Positions 1-11,300 of a stretch of DNA of 64,000 nt are shown here, piece by piece; the first letter of the stretch is position 1, and each line of letters begins with the position of its first letter. Where the stretch lies: assembly GCF_037126465.1 (NCBI RefSeq), contig NC_088202.1, positions 101,463,962-101,527,961 of the forward strand, read 5' to 3'. Below the pieces are notes generated by a model. It searched no databases, was not told the origin of the DNA, and saw only the letters and a program-made list of their open reading frames with translations. The position numbers were made by a program, and so were the translations under genes. Source of the stretch: Ornithodoros turicata (taxonomy: Eukaryota > Arthropoda > Arachnida > Ixodida > Argasidae).

Positions 1-3000
1 GTGGATACGGGAGCGCAGGTGACCGTTATGCGTGCCAGCTTGTTCCCAAGGGAGTGCGCCGAAGCAACGGGAAGTGTGACTTTGGTGTCGGCTTTCGGGG
101 AAAAAGTGAGAGCTAGTCTTGGGACGCTGCGTCTTGCCCTCTGCGAGGAAGGCGCAGGGAACGGCATCGCGAAATCAGTATACGTTCTGTGTGCCTTTAC
201 GGAAGAGTTGGCGACAGGAACAGACTGCCTGCTATCGGGTGAGGCGTACGAACTTCTCACGTCAGGTGCCCGGGTCATCCCCGAGGGAGTAATGTCGGTA
301 GACATCGAGGAAGGCGGTGCGGTAGACGAGAGGTCGTGTTTCGAGCTAGAGGTTGAGTCGACAAGTAGCGACGAGGCTCCTTCAGTGGTGGCGGACGCGG
401 TAGGTGAGCAGTCACGTACATCGGAATGTGCGGAGTTCAGAACGTCGCAGCGTGAGGACCGTTCACTTTCGGAGGAATGGGGACGCGCGAAAAACGGGAC
501 TCATGGGTTCGAGGTGATAGACGGCGCGCTGTATCACCGAGAAAAAATACGAGGACGAATGGTTCGACAACTTGTGCTCCCGCAGTCCAGGCGTAACGAA
601 GTGCTCCTTTTGGCGCACGACTCCCCATGGGGAGGACATTTGGGGTTACGCAAAACTTTGGCGCGGGTCAAGGCAAACTTCTATTGGCCGGGTTTAGACC
701 GTGACGTTAGGGAATACTGCCGCACGTGTAACAGCTGCCAGCTAATATCGGACAGGAGGGTCACCGATAGGGTCCCAATAGCGCCGTTAACGCGACCTGC
801 GTATCCATTCCAAGCGGTGAATGTGGACATCATCGGCCCGATCGAGCCGAAGTCTGCGCGTGGGCACAGGTACGCGCTGTGCGTGACAGACCTGCACACC
901 AGGTGGCCTGAGGTTGTCTGTATGACCACTTTTACCACGCGTAAGACGTGTGACGCTCTGCTCAAAATCTTCGCGAGAACCGGGGTGCCAGAGGTAGTGT
1001 GTAGTGACAACGGCAGCAACTTTACTTCGTCACTTACGAAAGAATTCTTGCTAAGAATTGGCTCTGCTCCGCGTTTCTCTACAGTGGAGCACCCGGAGAG
1101 TAACGGCTCCGTAGAAAGATGGAATCGCGTTTTTAAAAAGATGCTTTTCCATGTTGTGCAAAGTGACCCGCGAAATTGGGACCAACACGTGCCGTTCCTT
1201 CTGTGGGCATATCGCGAGGTGCCGCACGACACCACAGGTGTGTCGCCGTTTGAGCTTCTATACGGCCGTAAGCCGGTGGGGCCTATGGGCATCCTAAAGA
1301 ACACGTGGTCGGGGGAAGTTGACATCCCCAACACACTTAGGGAGGCGCCAGCGAAGTACATGGAGCGCTTAAGGCAGCAGTTGCAGCTGGCTGCGGATGT
1401 GGCGGGTCTAACGGCATCGAAAAATCAAGAGACTTATGCCGCACAGTACAATCGACGGGCGAAACTGAAAAGCTTTAACCCTGGGGACCAGGTTCTCATT
1501 TTCGAGGTAGACAGGCAAGGGAAGTTATTTCCCAAATGGAGGGGGCCTTACACGGTCGTGGCTGGACACCGTCAGAATTCCTACGTCGTTCTGGGAACTG
1601 ACGGTAAACGGAAAACAGTACACGCGAACCACCTCAGGCAATATCACGCCCGCCTGGGACACGTGGGGGTGGTGTTCCAGAGCGACGAGGATTTTTGCGT
1701 TGTTGAGCATGCGCCTGCGCTTGCGGACGACGTGAGTGACGCCTTGCCTGAGGCTGCAGTCCAGCACCTGACTAGAGGCCAGGCCCGGGAAATCCGCGGC
1801 ATCATTGAATCTTTTCGAACGCTTTTCGTGGCAACTCCTGGTATAGCCAAGGTGGGAGAGCATCAAATAGTTCTCAAAGAGGGGCACGCGCCGACAAAAC
1901 GGCACGCCTATCGCGTGCCGGAGATGTTGCGGGGGGAAGTAGAGAAGCAAGTGAGTGGGCTACTTGAACAGGGCTTAATATATCCCACGAACAGTCCTTT
2001 TGCTCACCCCGTCGTGTGCGTAGCAAAAAAGGACGGCGCAATTCGATTATGCGTAGATTACCGTCAGTTAAACGCAGGAACCGTTGACGACGGCTTTCCC
2101 ATGGCACATCAGCAGGAGCTGATATTCAGAGTAGGCCGCGCGAGATTCATAACCCTCGTAGACCTCAAACGGGGTTATTGGCAGATACCGATGGCACCTA
2201 ACAGCCAGGAAATGACAGCTTTCGTGACACATTTCGGTCAGTTTGCTTGGCGGGTTATGCCCTTTGGACTGAAAAATGCGGCGGCAACGTTTCAAAGGGT
2301 AATGAACACGCTCCTAACGTCGCACCAGGACTACGCGTGCGCGTATTTGGACGATATCGCCATATTCTCGAGCACATGGCCGGAGCACCTGGAGCACCTG
2401 AGGACGGTTCTCGGCGTTTTGCGAAGTGCGGGTTTGACGGCTAACCTGGGGAAGTGTCAAATAGCGCAAAGTAGCATTAAGTACTTGGGACACGTGGTCG
2501 GATCTGGAGTGCACGCGCCGGATCCAGACAAAATTGCGGCTATTCAACAGTTGAAGCGACCCGAGACAAAGCGTCAACTTCGAAGCGTACTGGGGCTCTG
2601 CGGCTATTACAGGGCATACGTGCCGAACTACGCGGCGATAGCAGAACCACTCACAAAACTGACCGGGAAAAAGGTGCCGACTCGTGTCCCGTGGTCGGAG
2701 GAAGCGGAAAGGGCATTCCAAACTCTAAAACAGCGGTTGTGCGACGCCGTAGGGCTGGCCACGCCTTCTCCCAGCAAACCTTACTGGCTGTTTACGGATG
2801 CATCGGCTGTAGCAGCCGGTGCCTGCCTTTCGCAGATGGGTGACGACGGCGAGGAACGACCTGTCGCATTTGCCAGCCATCGTTTCACGGAAACGCAATC
2901 GAGGTGGGCAACCATCGAAAGAGAGGCTTTTGCCATCATCTGGAGCCTAGGGAAGTTTGACCATTGGCTCTTTGGGGCTAGGGTACATGTGGTGTCAGAC

Positions 3001-3150
3001 CACAACCCACTCGCATACCTAACGACGACTACCCCGCATGGTGCGAAACTCACCAGGTGGGCTCTTGCGCTCCAACGATACAACGTTACCGTGGTTCACA
3101 GAGAGGGAGGCAAGCACGCTAATGCAGACGCACTTTCCGGGTTAGCGTAG
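1..3150 (+). CDS. pol: Ty3/gypsy-type pol polyprotein with PR-INT-RT-RH order (GMR1-like), 5' end outside window
   Basis: The frame is open from base 1 for 1049 codons and ends at a TAG, so gag and the true start lie to the left. Residues 1-9 hold an aspartic protease site (DTGA). An H2C2 zinc finger follows (His206, His213, Cys243, Cys246), then an integrase core with Asp276, Asp336 and Glu372 (D-59-D-35-E) and a C-terminal integrase segment near 500-525. Only after these come the reverse transcriptase (about 640-860, YLDD at 782-785) and RNase H (Asp933, then a VSDHNPL motif with Asp1000). Integrase before RT is the copia-like order; in the Ty3/gypsy superfamily it marks the GMR1-like group described from deuterostomes. 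All catalytic residues I can check are present and there is no stop, so this may be a young copy. Family placement is inference from motif order and RT style. Confidence 0.9.
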   Translation: MDTGAQVTVMRASLFPRECAEATGSVTLVSAFGEKVRASLGTLRLALCEEGAGNGIAKSVYVLCAFTEELATGTDCLLSGEAYELLTSGARVIPEGVMSVDIEEGGAVDERSCFELEVESTSSDEAPSVVADAVGEQSRTSECAEFRTSQREDRSLSEEWGRAKNGTHGFEVIDGALYHREKIRGRMVRQLVLPQSRRNEVLLLAHDSPWGGHLGLRKTLARVKANFYWPGLDRDVREYCRTCNSCQLISDRRVTDRVPIAPLTRPAYPFQAVNVDIIGPIEPKSARGHRYALCVTDLHTRWPEVVCMTTFTTRKTCDALLKIFARTGVPEVVCSDNGSNFTSSLTKEFLLRIGSAPRFSTVEHPESNGSVERWNRVFKKMLFHVVQSDPRNWDQHVPFLLWAYREVPHDTTGVSPFELLYGRKPVGPMGILKNTWSGEVDIPNTLREAPAKYMERLRQQLQLAADVAGLTASKNQETYAAQYNRRAKLKSFNPGDQVLIFEVDRQGKLFPKWRGPYTVVAGHRQNSYVVLGTDGKRKTVHANHLRQYHARLGHVGVVFQSDEDFCVVEHAPALADDVSDALPEAAVQHLTRGQAREIRGIIESFRTLFVATPGIAKVGEHQIVLKEGHAPTKRHAYRVPEMLRGEVEKQVSGLLEQGLIYPTNSPFAHPVVCVAKKDGAIRLCVDYRQLNAGTVDDGFPMAHQQELIFRVGRARFITLVDLKRGYWQIPMAPNSQEMTAFVTHFGQFAWRVMPFGLKNAAATFQRVMNTLLTSHQDYACAYLDDIAIFSSTWPEHLEHLRTVLGVLRSAGLTANLGKCQIAQSSIKYLGHVVGSGVHAPDPDKIAAIQQLKRPETKRQLRSVLGLCGYYRAYVPNYAAIAEPLTKLTGKKVPTRVPWSEEAERAFQTLKQRLCDAVGLATPSPSKPYWLFTDASAVAAGACLSQMGDDGEERPVAFASHRFTETQSRWATIEREAFAIIWSLGKFDHWLFGARVHVVSDHNPLAYLTTTTPHGAKLTRWALALQRYNVTVVHREGGKHANADALSGLA

Positions 3151-3347
3151 GGTGGAAATTCACGTACACCATTTGGGCCCTGAGTTGATGCCAATGATCT
3201 CCACAGTTGCGCCTGGTTTTCTTTGGTTTCTGTTTTTTGTGTGTTTTTTTTTATGGTTTAGTGCAATGCTATACGATACATAGTGCGATGTATGTGTTGT
3301 TAGTGCATATGTGGCTGTATGTACGAGCAATCCTTTTGCGAGCGGAC

Positions 3348-3390
3348 TGTGACAGGACGAAGCGCCCTGTCACATTCTTGAGATGGGAGG
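3348..3390 (+). promoter_or_regulatory. Hairpin and polypurine tract before the 3' LTR
   Basis: A 9-bp stem (TGTGACAGG / CCTGTCACA, 3348-3374) lies between the pol stop and the LTR. It is followed at 3381-3390 by the purine-rich run AGATGGGAGG, which abuts a TGTAAAGG LTR start. Position and composition fit the polypurine tract that primes plus-strand synthesis. The hairpin has no assigned role. Confidence 0.6.
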
Positions 3391-3781
3391 TGTAAAGGAT
3401 TGAGTTGTGTTTGCATGACCACTATGAGAATTTGTATGAGAGAAGTATGTTATATTTGCCCAAATTGTAACATCTGGCATCATCCGCCCACGGCTGGTGT
3501 TGTTGGGGGATGTTTGCCCATTTTCCTAACGAGCCTGCGACGAAGGTTGACCCGACTGGCAATGTCAGTGGGGAAAGGGAAAGGGAATGGCATCGTTGCA
3601 GGTGCAGGGGGAGCTGGGGTCCTCCAGGCAACTCGATCCGTCGCGACGGCCATAAATCTGGGTTCTGGCGCCGGAGGCATGCACTGACCGAAGTTAGGTC
3701 GTGCACGGGTTGACACCTCGAAACGTTGGTCGTAAATCGCGTGGAGAGAGTGTGCAATCGGGCGCTTCTGGTCTGGACAAG

Positions 3782-3788
3782 TATTTAA
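3782..3788 (+). promoter_or_regulatory. LTR TATA-like box
   Basis: TATTTAA sits about 390 bp into the LTR and about 200 bp before the poly(A) signal, the usual order for the U3/R boundary of an LTR retrotransposon. Confidence 0.5.
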
Positions 3789-3988
3789 ACTGAGCCAACC
3801 ATGAGCTGTAACCCTTTGAACCCAGGCCGCCCGATTGGAAGCCTTCAGCGGGGGTTGTGGCCCTATCTGTCACCCTTTTAAGCGGCCGCAGCGACGGAGA
3901 GAGGACTGGGAGCCGGACTTCGGAACATGTAACATCGAGTCCAGTGTGTAAATCTTGTAAACATCCCTATGTACCATAGTCTCCAGTG

Positions 3989-3994
3989 AATAAA
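3989..3994 (+). terminator. LTR poly(A) signal AATAAA
   Basis: A canonical AATAAA lies in the second half of the LTR, downstream of the TATA-like box, and would define R/U5 processing. Confidence 0.6.
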
Positions 3995-4163
3995 GCCCGT
4001 ATCACCGTCATCTGAGTCGGGCTTCAATCAGTGCCTATCGAGCAGATTCCGAAGCATCCCTTCATCGAACTCGGAGCGGCGGAGAAGGATTTGGACACTT
4101 CGTGCACATCATCATCGCCCATCCGTCCCCCGCCACTCGGGACGAGAAGAACGGACAACAACA

Positions 4164-5186
4164 ATATCGAGTTCGAGTTTTTACTGATCCTATAAATTAA
4201 ATCGCACTTATATACGTGTTTGCTGGTACGAACTATATACTACCTTGCACAGCAGAGAATGCCCGTGATAGTAGAAGAGCGATGCGTCACGTACGGCAAA
4301 GGTGAAAGCACGTTATTTGAAGTTATGCGGGTTTTTATTTGGTGTGCGGAGAAACGTGTCTAGCTGTCAGCAATATAGAATCGTATTTCAACCTCGCATA
4401 ATTTAAATGCACAACAGGATCGTCCAGTCTACTGAAGTTCTCCTTACAAACTCATTTTCTTCGTAGACGAGAATTCATGCAGTTGAACAACAGGGTACGT
4501 CAAATGAGCTGGGTTAATATAGACTTCATATGTAATACGTTACCTACAGATCCATGCAGTACCCTTTTCAATAACGTGCAGACTTTTCTGGTGACCGTAA
4601 ACAAGCGAGCAGTAATTCGTGCAGGTGTTTCACCACGTACATACAAATATGCACAGCGCATCGTAGGCGTAGTTCCCTGACATCTAAGCAGCTCCTGTTT
4701 TGCTGGCTATGAGCCGAGCCTTTTGCCCCACACGACCGTCTTAAGATCGTCACCGCGGAGTGATTTTCTGTCTGGCACCCGGTCTACCTAATCTGATCGT
4801 AATTCTGTGTGTTGTGTTGTGCTCTGCGTCATCTTTGGCCGCCTCAAGTTCTTCACGGCGTAATGAACTACCGCCTGGAACCTCATCTAACTACATCTCA
4901 TGTAACCTCATCTTCAACTAATCATCTACCTCATCCTCCTGCGCTAGTCGTGACGTTGCCCGCTACAAGCGTGGCCGTACACGGCGAGCAGTTTCACAAC
5001 CACTACCATCACCGCATCGTAGACTGATATCTTCTGCTGTAATGGATCATTTGCACCAAGGACAGAAGAGGGCGCCTCAGAACTTGTACTGTGTGCTAAC
5101 CGTATTTCGCACTTTGAACAGGTTTATGCTCCTGTCTGAAGCAAACACTAAACGCGCTCGCGATGAAAATTTATGCTAACTAGTAT
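4164..5186. other. Upstream flank of the ETH gene, no gene seen
   Basis: About 1 kb between the LTR and the first ETH coding exon. Short open frames show no recognisable protein. It holds a decayed SINE 3' fragment (4942-5018). CTAAC at 5176-5180 and CTTCAG just before 5197 could act as a branch point and acceptor if the gene has an upstream 5' UTR exon; this is not proved. Confidence 0.5.
4942..5018 (+). mobile_element. Decayed 3' fragment of the Ruka-like SINE
   Basis: A stretch around AGTCGTGACGTTGCCC followed by a decayed ACGGCGAG and a CA-rich CACTACCATCACC tail matches, in order, the 3' end of the full SINE at 61198-61446. It is 5'-truncated and diverged. Confidence 0.55.
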
Positions 5187-5330
5187 ATGTCTTCAGATGT
5201 TTCAGCTGTCAAGCTCGTGCTCTGTCTGTCTGTCGTGGCTCTTGCCCTGGAAACGAGTGACGCGCAGTTCTTTTCCAAGACAACCAACACGATACCCAGG
5301 ATGGGTAGAAGAGCTTACGCACCGCCACTG
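5187..5330 (+). CDS. ETH: ETH exon 1: signal peptide and amidated ETH peptide
   Basis: Starts at ATG 5187 and ends before a GC-type donor GCAAGTAT at 5331. It encodes the signal peptide, the 13-residue ETH peptide with GRR, and a short linker ending APPL. The frame stays open to a TGA at 5370-5372, so read-through would add only about 13 residues. A second in-frame reading could begin at an acceptor after CTTCAG if the first exon is non-coding. Confidence 0.8.
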
Positions 5331-8300
5331 GCAAGTATATCTGCTTATTCTTCTAGGCTGCTAATGCCATGAGAACGCTTGCAGATGCAGGTGCGTCGTC
5401 ATTGAAGGGGTTGGGGCACTTCCATAGATGTAGTTCATTATATTGTGGACGCCTTGTACTGCCCGAAAGAATACACTGAGGAAAAAAGAATTATTCTTCT
5501 ACGTGTTGTACTCAGCCAGACACGAGCCCTCGAACACAACCCCGATTAAAGCGCAGACGTCACAGAGTTCAGAGTTGCGTCCATTCCCATTGGCAGCCGC
5601 AGGCACGTGACTTCTCGTGCGCTCCCTCACTGGCGGCGGCGAGGGCTGTGATGTGAGAGCCGCATGACTTTCGGGAAGACCCCGGACAGTTCGGCACAGT
5701 TCCCTTAGAAGTCGGTCCAGGACGCACATTCCCCAAGAGCGTTAGTCGTGACGTTGCCCACTTGTGTGAAGCCGACAACGGCGAGCCCTATCACCACCAC
5801 CACCGCATGACTCTCGGTATTCGCGATGCCCATTTTCTCCGCTTCTATTACCCTCTTCGCTGTGAAGCTTTCAATGCAGGTTCACGTCGGTGCAAAGAGC
5901 CATCTTTTACGTTTGTCTGAGATAACCTGGAATGACCTATAGCAACCCCTTTAATTTCAAACGCTTCCCCGAAAAATTGCCCCCTGTACGAGCTGTCCAA
6001 GCTGTCGTCGTCCAAAGCTGTCGTCGTTGTGGTGTGTGAAATATGTATTTTGCCATTTTCTGTTCTGGGATTAAAGCCAACCCCAGTTACATCGTTTTAA
6101 ATCTGTTGGTCTAGCCAGCCGGAATATCTCGCGCCATTGCGCGGGTCGTCTTTTGTAAAGTCACCGTGGTGAGCGGGTTCCCTCCTGATTATGTAAGCTA
6201 GTATAATGTAAGAAAAATTTTCGTGATTTTACTGTACAAGTAACGAGGGTTCGGAGCCCGGGATCCTGAAATCCTGGGATTCAGCATAATTTCATGTCCC
6301 GAAATCCCGGGATTTCGAGATTATATATATATATATATATATACAGAAGAAATAAGTTCCCACAGAGCACCACCAAAGGAATATTTTCAGATGACTTCAT
6401 TTAATTCATTTTGAAATTACACAGACACGACGTTTCGAACGGTGGACCGTTCTTTTTCAAGTGAAAGGATATAATGAGTTGGTCAAACAGAAAACACTCA
6501 CTTTCGTGTGCTTCGACAGTGGTGGGGGAAGGGAAATCGCAGTGTGTTGATGTTGCCGAAGGGAGGTCATAAATTCTGTGTGCGGGGTCCTGTCGAGTGT
6601 GTTTCGCACGTGGGTGGCGGTTTGGAGGGGGGGGGGGGGTCTTTCCCTAAGACGCATTTGTGTGGAAGGGACTCGTTTGCGTCGCGTAAACGGATGTAGC
6701 TTCTTGTTGTGTTGTAGGCGTTATTATTTCTTCATGTTTTTCACAGTAGACAGCGATCCCGGGTGTTCGTTTAGTGCCGGATTGAATTTATGTATTAAAA
6801 ATGATTCCTTCATTTCACGATCCCTATCGCTCTTGAATCCGGATTGTAATATGGCAATAGAGAGTTTCTCAATCGCATGTTCTGGAAGGGCCATATGCCT
6901 AGACAGCGGGAGTTCCGGTTTTGTTTTGGTGTGGGACTTGTGGTTGTTGAAGCGAATTCTGAATGATGTGCAGGTTTGTCCAATGTATTGAGCTTGGCAT
7001 ATGGTGCAATGTAGAAGGTATATTACGTTTTGAGTCCCACAGTCAAAAGTGCCATTGATATGGAATTTGAAGTTTGTGGTGGTGCTGGTAACATCCCGTG
7101 CTGACAACATGAGGGGACAAATTTTGCAGCGGGGTTTTTTGCAAGGCCTGAAGCCAAGGAATTCTTTTTGTTCCCTCGTGACTTTTGAGTTCACCAGTAC
7201 GTCCCGTAAGTTTCTAGGTCGTCTATAAACAATCTTGTGAGCCTCTGGGAAGACATCCCGAACACACACACACATACATTGGATGGTAATGGGGTGGGCG
7301 ATTCACCGACTGGGGGTGGGCGACTTCCCGAAGATGTTCAGATTGGTGCAGAATATTGAGATGGCGTTTCAGAATGGATCCGATGCCAGCTACATTTTGA
7401 TTCTAGGTTAAAGTTAAGCTCGGCGCGCAGTACTCATCGGTTTTTGAGGAAGCTGTGTGCTGGTTGGGACCTAAACGCCGAGCTTTTTCAATTCCGTCTT
7501 TAACGACATCGGGAGGGTAGTTGCGATCGGTGAATGCGTGCCGTAGATCACCTAGGTTTTGTTCGAGGTCGCTGTCCTCTGTGCAGATACGCCGGTATCT
7601 GCATGCTTGACTATAAGGTAGAGAGAGTTTGCAGTGACGGGGGTGTGAGCTATTAAAGTGTAAGTATTGCTGACTGTCAGTTGGTTTTCGGTACACCTTA
7701 GTTTCCAGTGATTGGTCCCTGACTGTTACTGTGACGTCCAGAAAGTTCGTAGTTGTGGTCGAATAGTGGTGGGTGAAATTGATGCTGGGGTGCGCGTTGT
7801 TGAAGTCGCGAATGAATTCCACTAGTGAACTCTCAGTGTTGTCCCAGATTATGAATATGCCATCGATATACCTCTTATAGAGAAATGGTCTGATGTGGCA
7901 CCGCGACAGAAAACATGTTTCCAATTTACCCATGAAGATGTTCGCGTAGTTTGGGGCCATTTTTGTGCCCATAGCTGTGCCATTCATCTGGACGTAGTGT
8001 TGGCCATTAAATTCGAAGTTGTTCAGCGTTAGTATCATTTCCGTTAGTACCTTCAGTGTGGCGCTGTCCACGTGGTAGGGACTGTCCGACGGTGATTTCG
8101 TGTAGGCTTCCACGACCGCCTCGATGCCGTCAGAGTGGGGAATATTAGTGTAGAGGGACGCTACATCAAGGGTGACAAGGAAGCAGTTCTCAGGTAGTTT
8201 GAGGTTGCGAATGGTCTTTAGAAAATGGTTTGTGTCTTTCACATATGACTGAAGGGTGGGGGGGGGGGGATGTCCTTGATGAGGTAGTCCACAAGCGTTG

Positions 8301-11300
8301 ACAAGTTCTCTGTCACTGTGTTGTTGCCAGATATGATGGGTCTGCCTGGATTGCCCGGCTTGTGAATCTTGGGTAACAGATAAAAGCGACCAGGTTTCGG
8401 AGATTGCGGAACGAGTTGCTTATGTGTATCAGGCGTGATTTTTTTGTTATCACGGGGGTCGGTTAGGGTCCTCTCGATCTTTGACGCATAGTCTGGTGTG
8501 GGATCGCGATCAAGCCTCTCATAAAACGTTGTGTCTTCCAGTTGGCGGGCTCCCTCGCGAATATATGCGTCAGTGTCCATGACCACAATGGCACCTCCCT
8601 TGTCCGCGGGTTTGATGACAATGTCCTTTCGTTTCTCAAGATCGCTGAGTGCTTTGCGTTCTTCACTTGACAGATTGTGTCGTGGGGGTCCTTTTTTGGA
8701 CGTTACTTTGAGGATATCCTTTTGCACAGCTTCGATGTAATCATCGAGATGGCGGTCCCTGTGTTCAGGGGGTCACCCCCTGAACACAGGGAAAGAGGCG
8801 ATTCAAGAGGCGATAGTGTGCCCTTTCATCCTCTCGTATTGGGGGCGAAGGAAAGACGCGTCTCTAGAGATGCGCAATGAATAAAATAAAGAAAAAAATG
8901 GCGTTCCTTCACGAATTTTTTGCGGGCGATCTATCGAACGGATTTTTGTTCTGAAAACGGCTTTGGTATCTGGTGACCGAAGAGATCAGATGTTCTCATT
9001 GGAGCAACTTCGTAGCTTTTATAATTAAAAAGTTAATTATTGAAAGTTAATTAAGACATTGCCTTAGGAGTCTGTTAATGCCTCCCTAGGGAGTGCCCTT
9101 CAGCATATGCTATATTGCGAATGATTTCATCTCGGAAAAAGTGATTGATATATTTTTAAAAAATCTGTTCACACTTAGCGTGGACACCCTGTATACATAT
9201 ACTCATGGAACGATGCGACAGCACCAGAGGACACGTGTTTCACCGTGTTTGCGGCTCGTCAGCTCTGGGTAGCTGCGCATCGTTCGGAATTGGCAAACCA
9301 GGGGTCGCTCAGCGGGCGATATACACCTTGGAGGGTGACTGAGCACTCCTCAATGCCACAGTGCAAGCCAGTGAATGATAATGCAGGAAAAAAAAGCTTT
9401 TCCCTGCATATACAGGGTGTTTCAAAAAACGTGTCATTCGGACTTTATAGAAAAACGGGGCGACGGAAAAATACGGGGTAAACGGCACTTGTGTGGCAAC
9501 TGAATTTGCCATCTTGCAAAAATATTTTCATTTTATTTTAATTAAAATAAATTGAATTTCTTTAATTGAACTCCAAAATTTCCAGTCAACAACACGTTTT
9601 TTTACAGAATTAGGAAGCCTGTAGCGAACTTAGTCAGATCCACCAAGAAATCCGCTCGATATAGCAAAGGGAACTGTCAAAAAAAAAGTCCCGAAGTTGA
9701 GGCTTCAGAGTTTCGGGTATTCAACAGCGCACCAAATCAGTCGCAAAGATGCACGGAGGGCAGGACATGCTCCTGCCCCCATGAAGCTAGAACAGTTTAT
9801 CGCCGGACCGGCGTGCAGCACAAGACGCGCCGATAACAAGGCGGGCGACATTCCACCATACGTTGATAAGCGGCAAACAAAAATGATTCCACCTCTTTTT
9901 CCCCGCCCTGTTTTGTTTCGACCTTTTATCTTTCATGGGGGCAGGAGCATGTCCTCCTCTCCACGAATCTTTGCGTGTGATTTGAATACCCGAAACTTTG
10001 AAGCCTCAATTTCGGGACTTTTTTGGGCAGTTCCATTTGCAATATCGAGCGGATTTCTTGGTGGATCTGACTAAGTTCGCTACGGGCTCTCTAATTCTGT
10101 AAAAAAAAACAAAAAAACGGTAGGTTGACTTGGGAAATTTTGGAGTTCAATTAAAGAAATTCAATTTATTTTAATTAAAATCAAATGAAGATATTTTTGC
10201 AAGATGGCAAATTCAGTTGCCACACAAATGCCGTTTACCACGTATTTTTCCGTCGCCCCGTTTTTTTATAAAGTCCGAATGACACGTTTTTTGAAACACC
10301 CTGTATACAGGGTGTCCCAGAAAACGTGTCATTGAATTATAATAAAAAAACTACGCCACCTAGAATCATGCGGTCAAGAGCATTTGTTCTTATTAGGTTT
10401 TTGCCACCTCCTAATGTGAATGTCATGTACTCCAAGTTTAATTATGTAAATATTTGCGAACTGAACTCAGAAATTTGCCAAGTAAAGGTCACTTTTTTAC
10501 CCCACCAATATGAAGAGCGTGCCGAATTCACTCAAATTCATGATAATTCACAGTGATATTCACGAGCTATCCCATCGGAAAAAAATAGCCGAATATCATG
10601 CTTTTCGGAGCACCGGATCATAGCGCGCGATGACTTTGTGAGCGCAATCGCTCTCAGTGCGACGAAAGGAGGTTCCGAAGCCAGCCCACAGAGTGAGAGT
10701 AGAAAAAGTAACACTTCCTAAAATTGGGAGAGGGAAAGCATTATCTGAGCGATAATCGGACGTGATAAGCCGTGCCTGTTTTATCTCTTTCTGAGATATC
10801 GGAGAGGGCTGGGTTTCCAACCTCCTTTCGTCGGACTGACAAAGATTGCGCTCACAAAGTCATCGCGCGCTATGATCCGGTGCTCCGCGTATTTCGTTTC
10901 CGAAGACGCGTATTTCGTTCACCCCCAATGTGAGAGGGAGAGAGAGCACACTATCGCCTCTCGCGTCCTGGAAAAAGATTAAAAGGAAACAGAAAATGCA
11001 ACCCAAGATAAGGCCAGTTCCGGTAGAGTCACCCGATACATTTGTTTTTGTTTTGTTTGCGCAAGTTAAAGCTCATCTTCGACGCATGAGGCGGCACTGT
11101 GCTCCTTCCCCCTCTCCCGTTGGGGACGAAGGAAATACGCGTCTTCTAAGAAGCGCAATGAACAAAACAAAGAAAAAAATGGCGTTCCTTCACGAATTTT
11201 TTTGCGGGCGATCTATCGAACGGATTTTTGTTCTGAAAACGGCTACGATATCAGGTGACCGAAAGGAACAGATGTTCTCATTCGGACACCTTTGTAGCTT

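Larger units (their letters stand above)
3391..4163 (+). repeat. 3' LTR of the GMR1-like element
   Basis: The LTR is taken to start with TGTAAAGG directly after the polypurine tract and to end near 4160-4163 at ...ACA, giving TG...CA ends and about 770 bp. It contains a TATA-like box and a poly(A) signal spaced as expected. The 5' LTR is outside the window, so the right edge and target-site duplication cannot be verified; the end could shift by a few bases. Open frames here on either strand look like chance. Confidence 0.65.
6345..8756 (-). mobile_element. Decayed Penelope-like element (RT + GIY-YIG)
   Basis: Read on the minus strand: an N-terminal RT region, RT core, linker, GIY-YIG endonuclease, then a 3' tail (6345-6720). 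Penelope-like elements are telomerase-related retroelements that combine these two domains. The tail contains a short hairpin, AACGG-TCCA-CCGTT, followed by CGAAACGTC, resembling the hammerhead-like motif of Penelope long terminal repeats, but with a poor CTGANGA box. The copy is broken by a poly-C frameshift near 8260, a stop in the linker near 7400 and a frame change in a GT run near 7265. It lies in ETH intron 1 in antisense. Confidence 0.85.

Noticed and set aside
681..1361. 226-codon minus-strand frame under the pol gene
   Set aside because: Antisense shadow of the integrase; no domain of its own.
3400..3757. Frames of 67-111 codons in the LTR
   Set aside because: They lie in U3 with no family similarity and overlap on both strands.
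9697..10074. 125-codon frame in MITE A and its counterpart at 33270-33569
   Set aside because: The two frames are the same sequence read from opposite arms of a foldback element; no protein family, and arm-specific indels break it.
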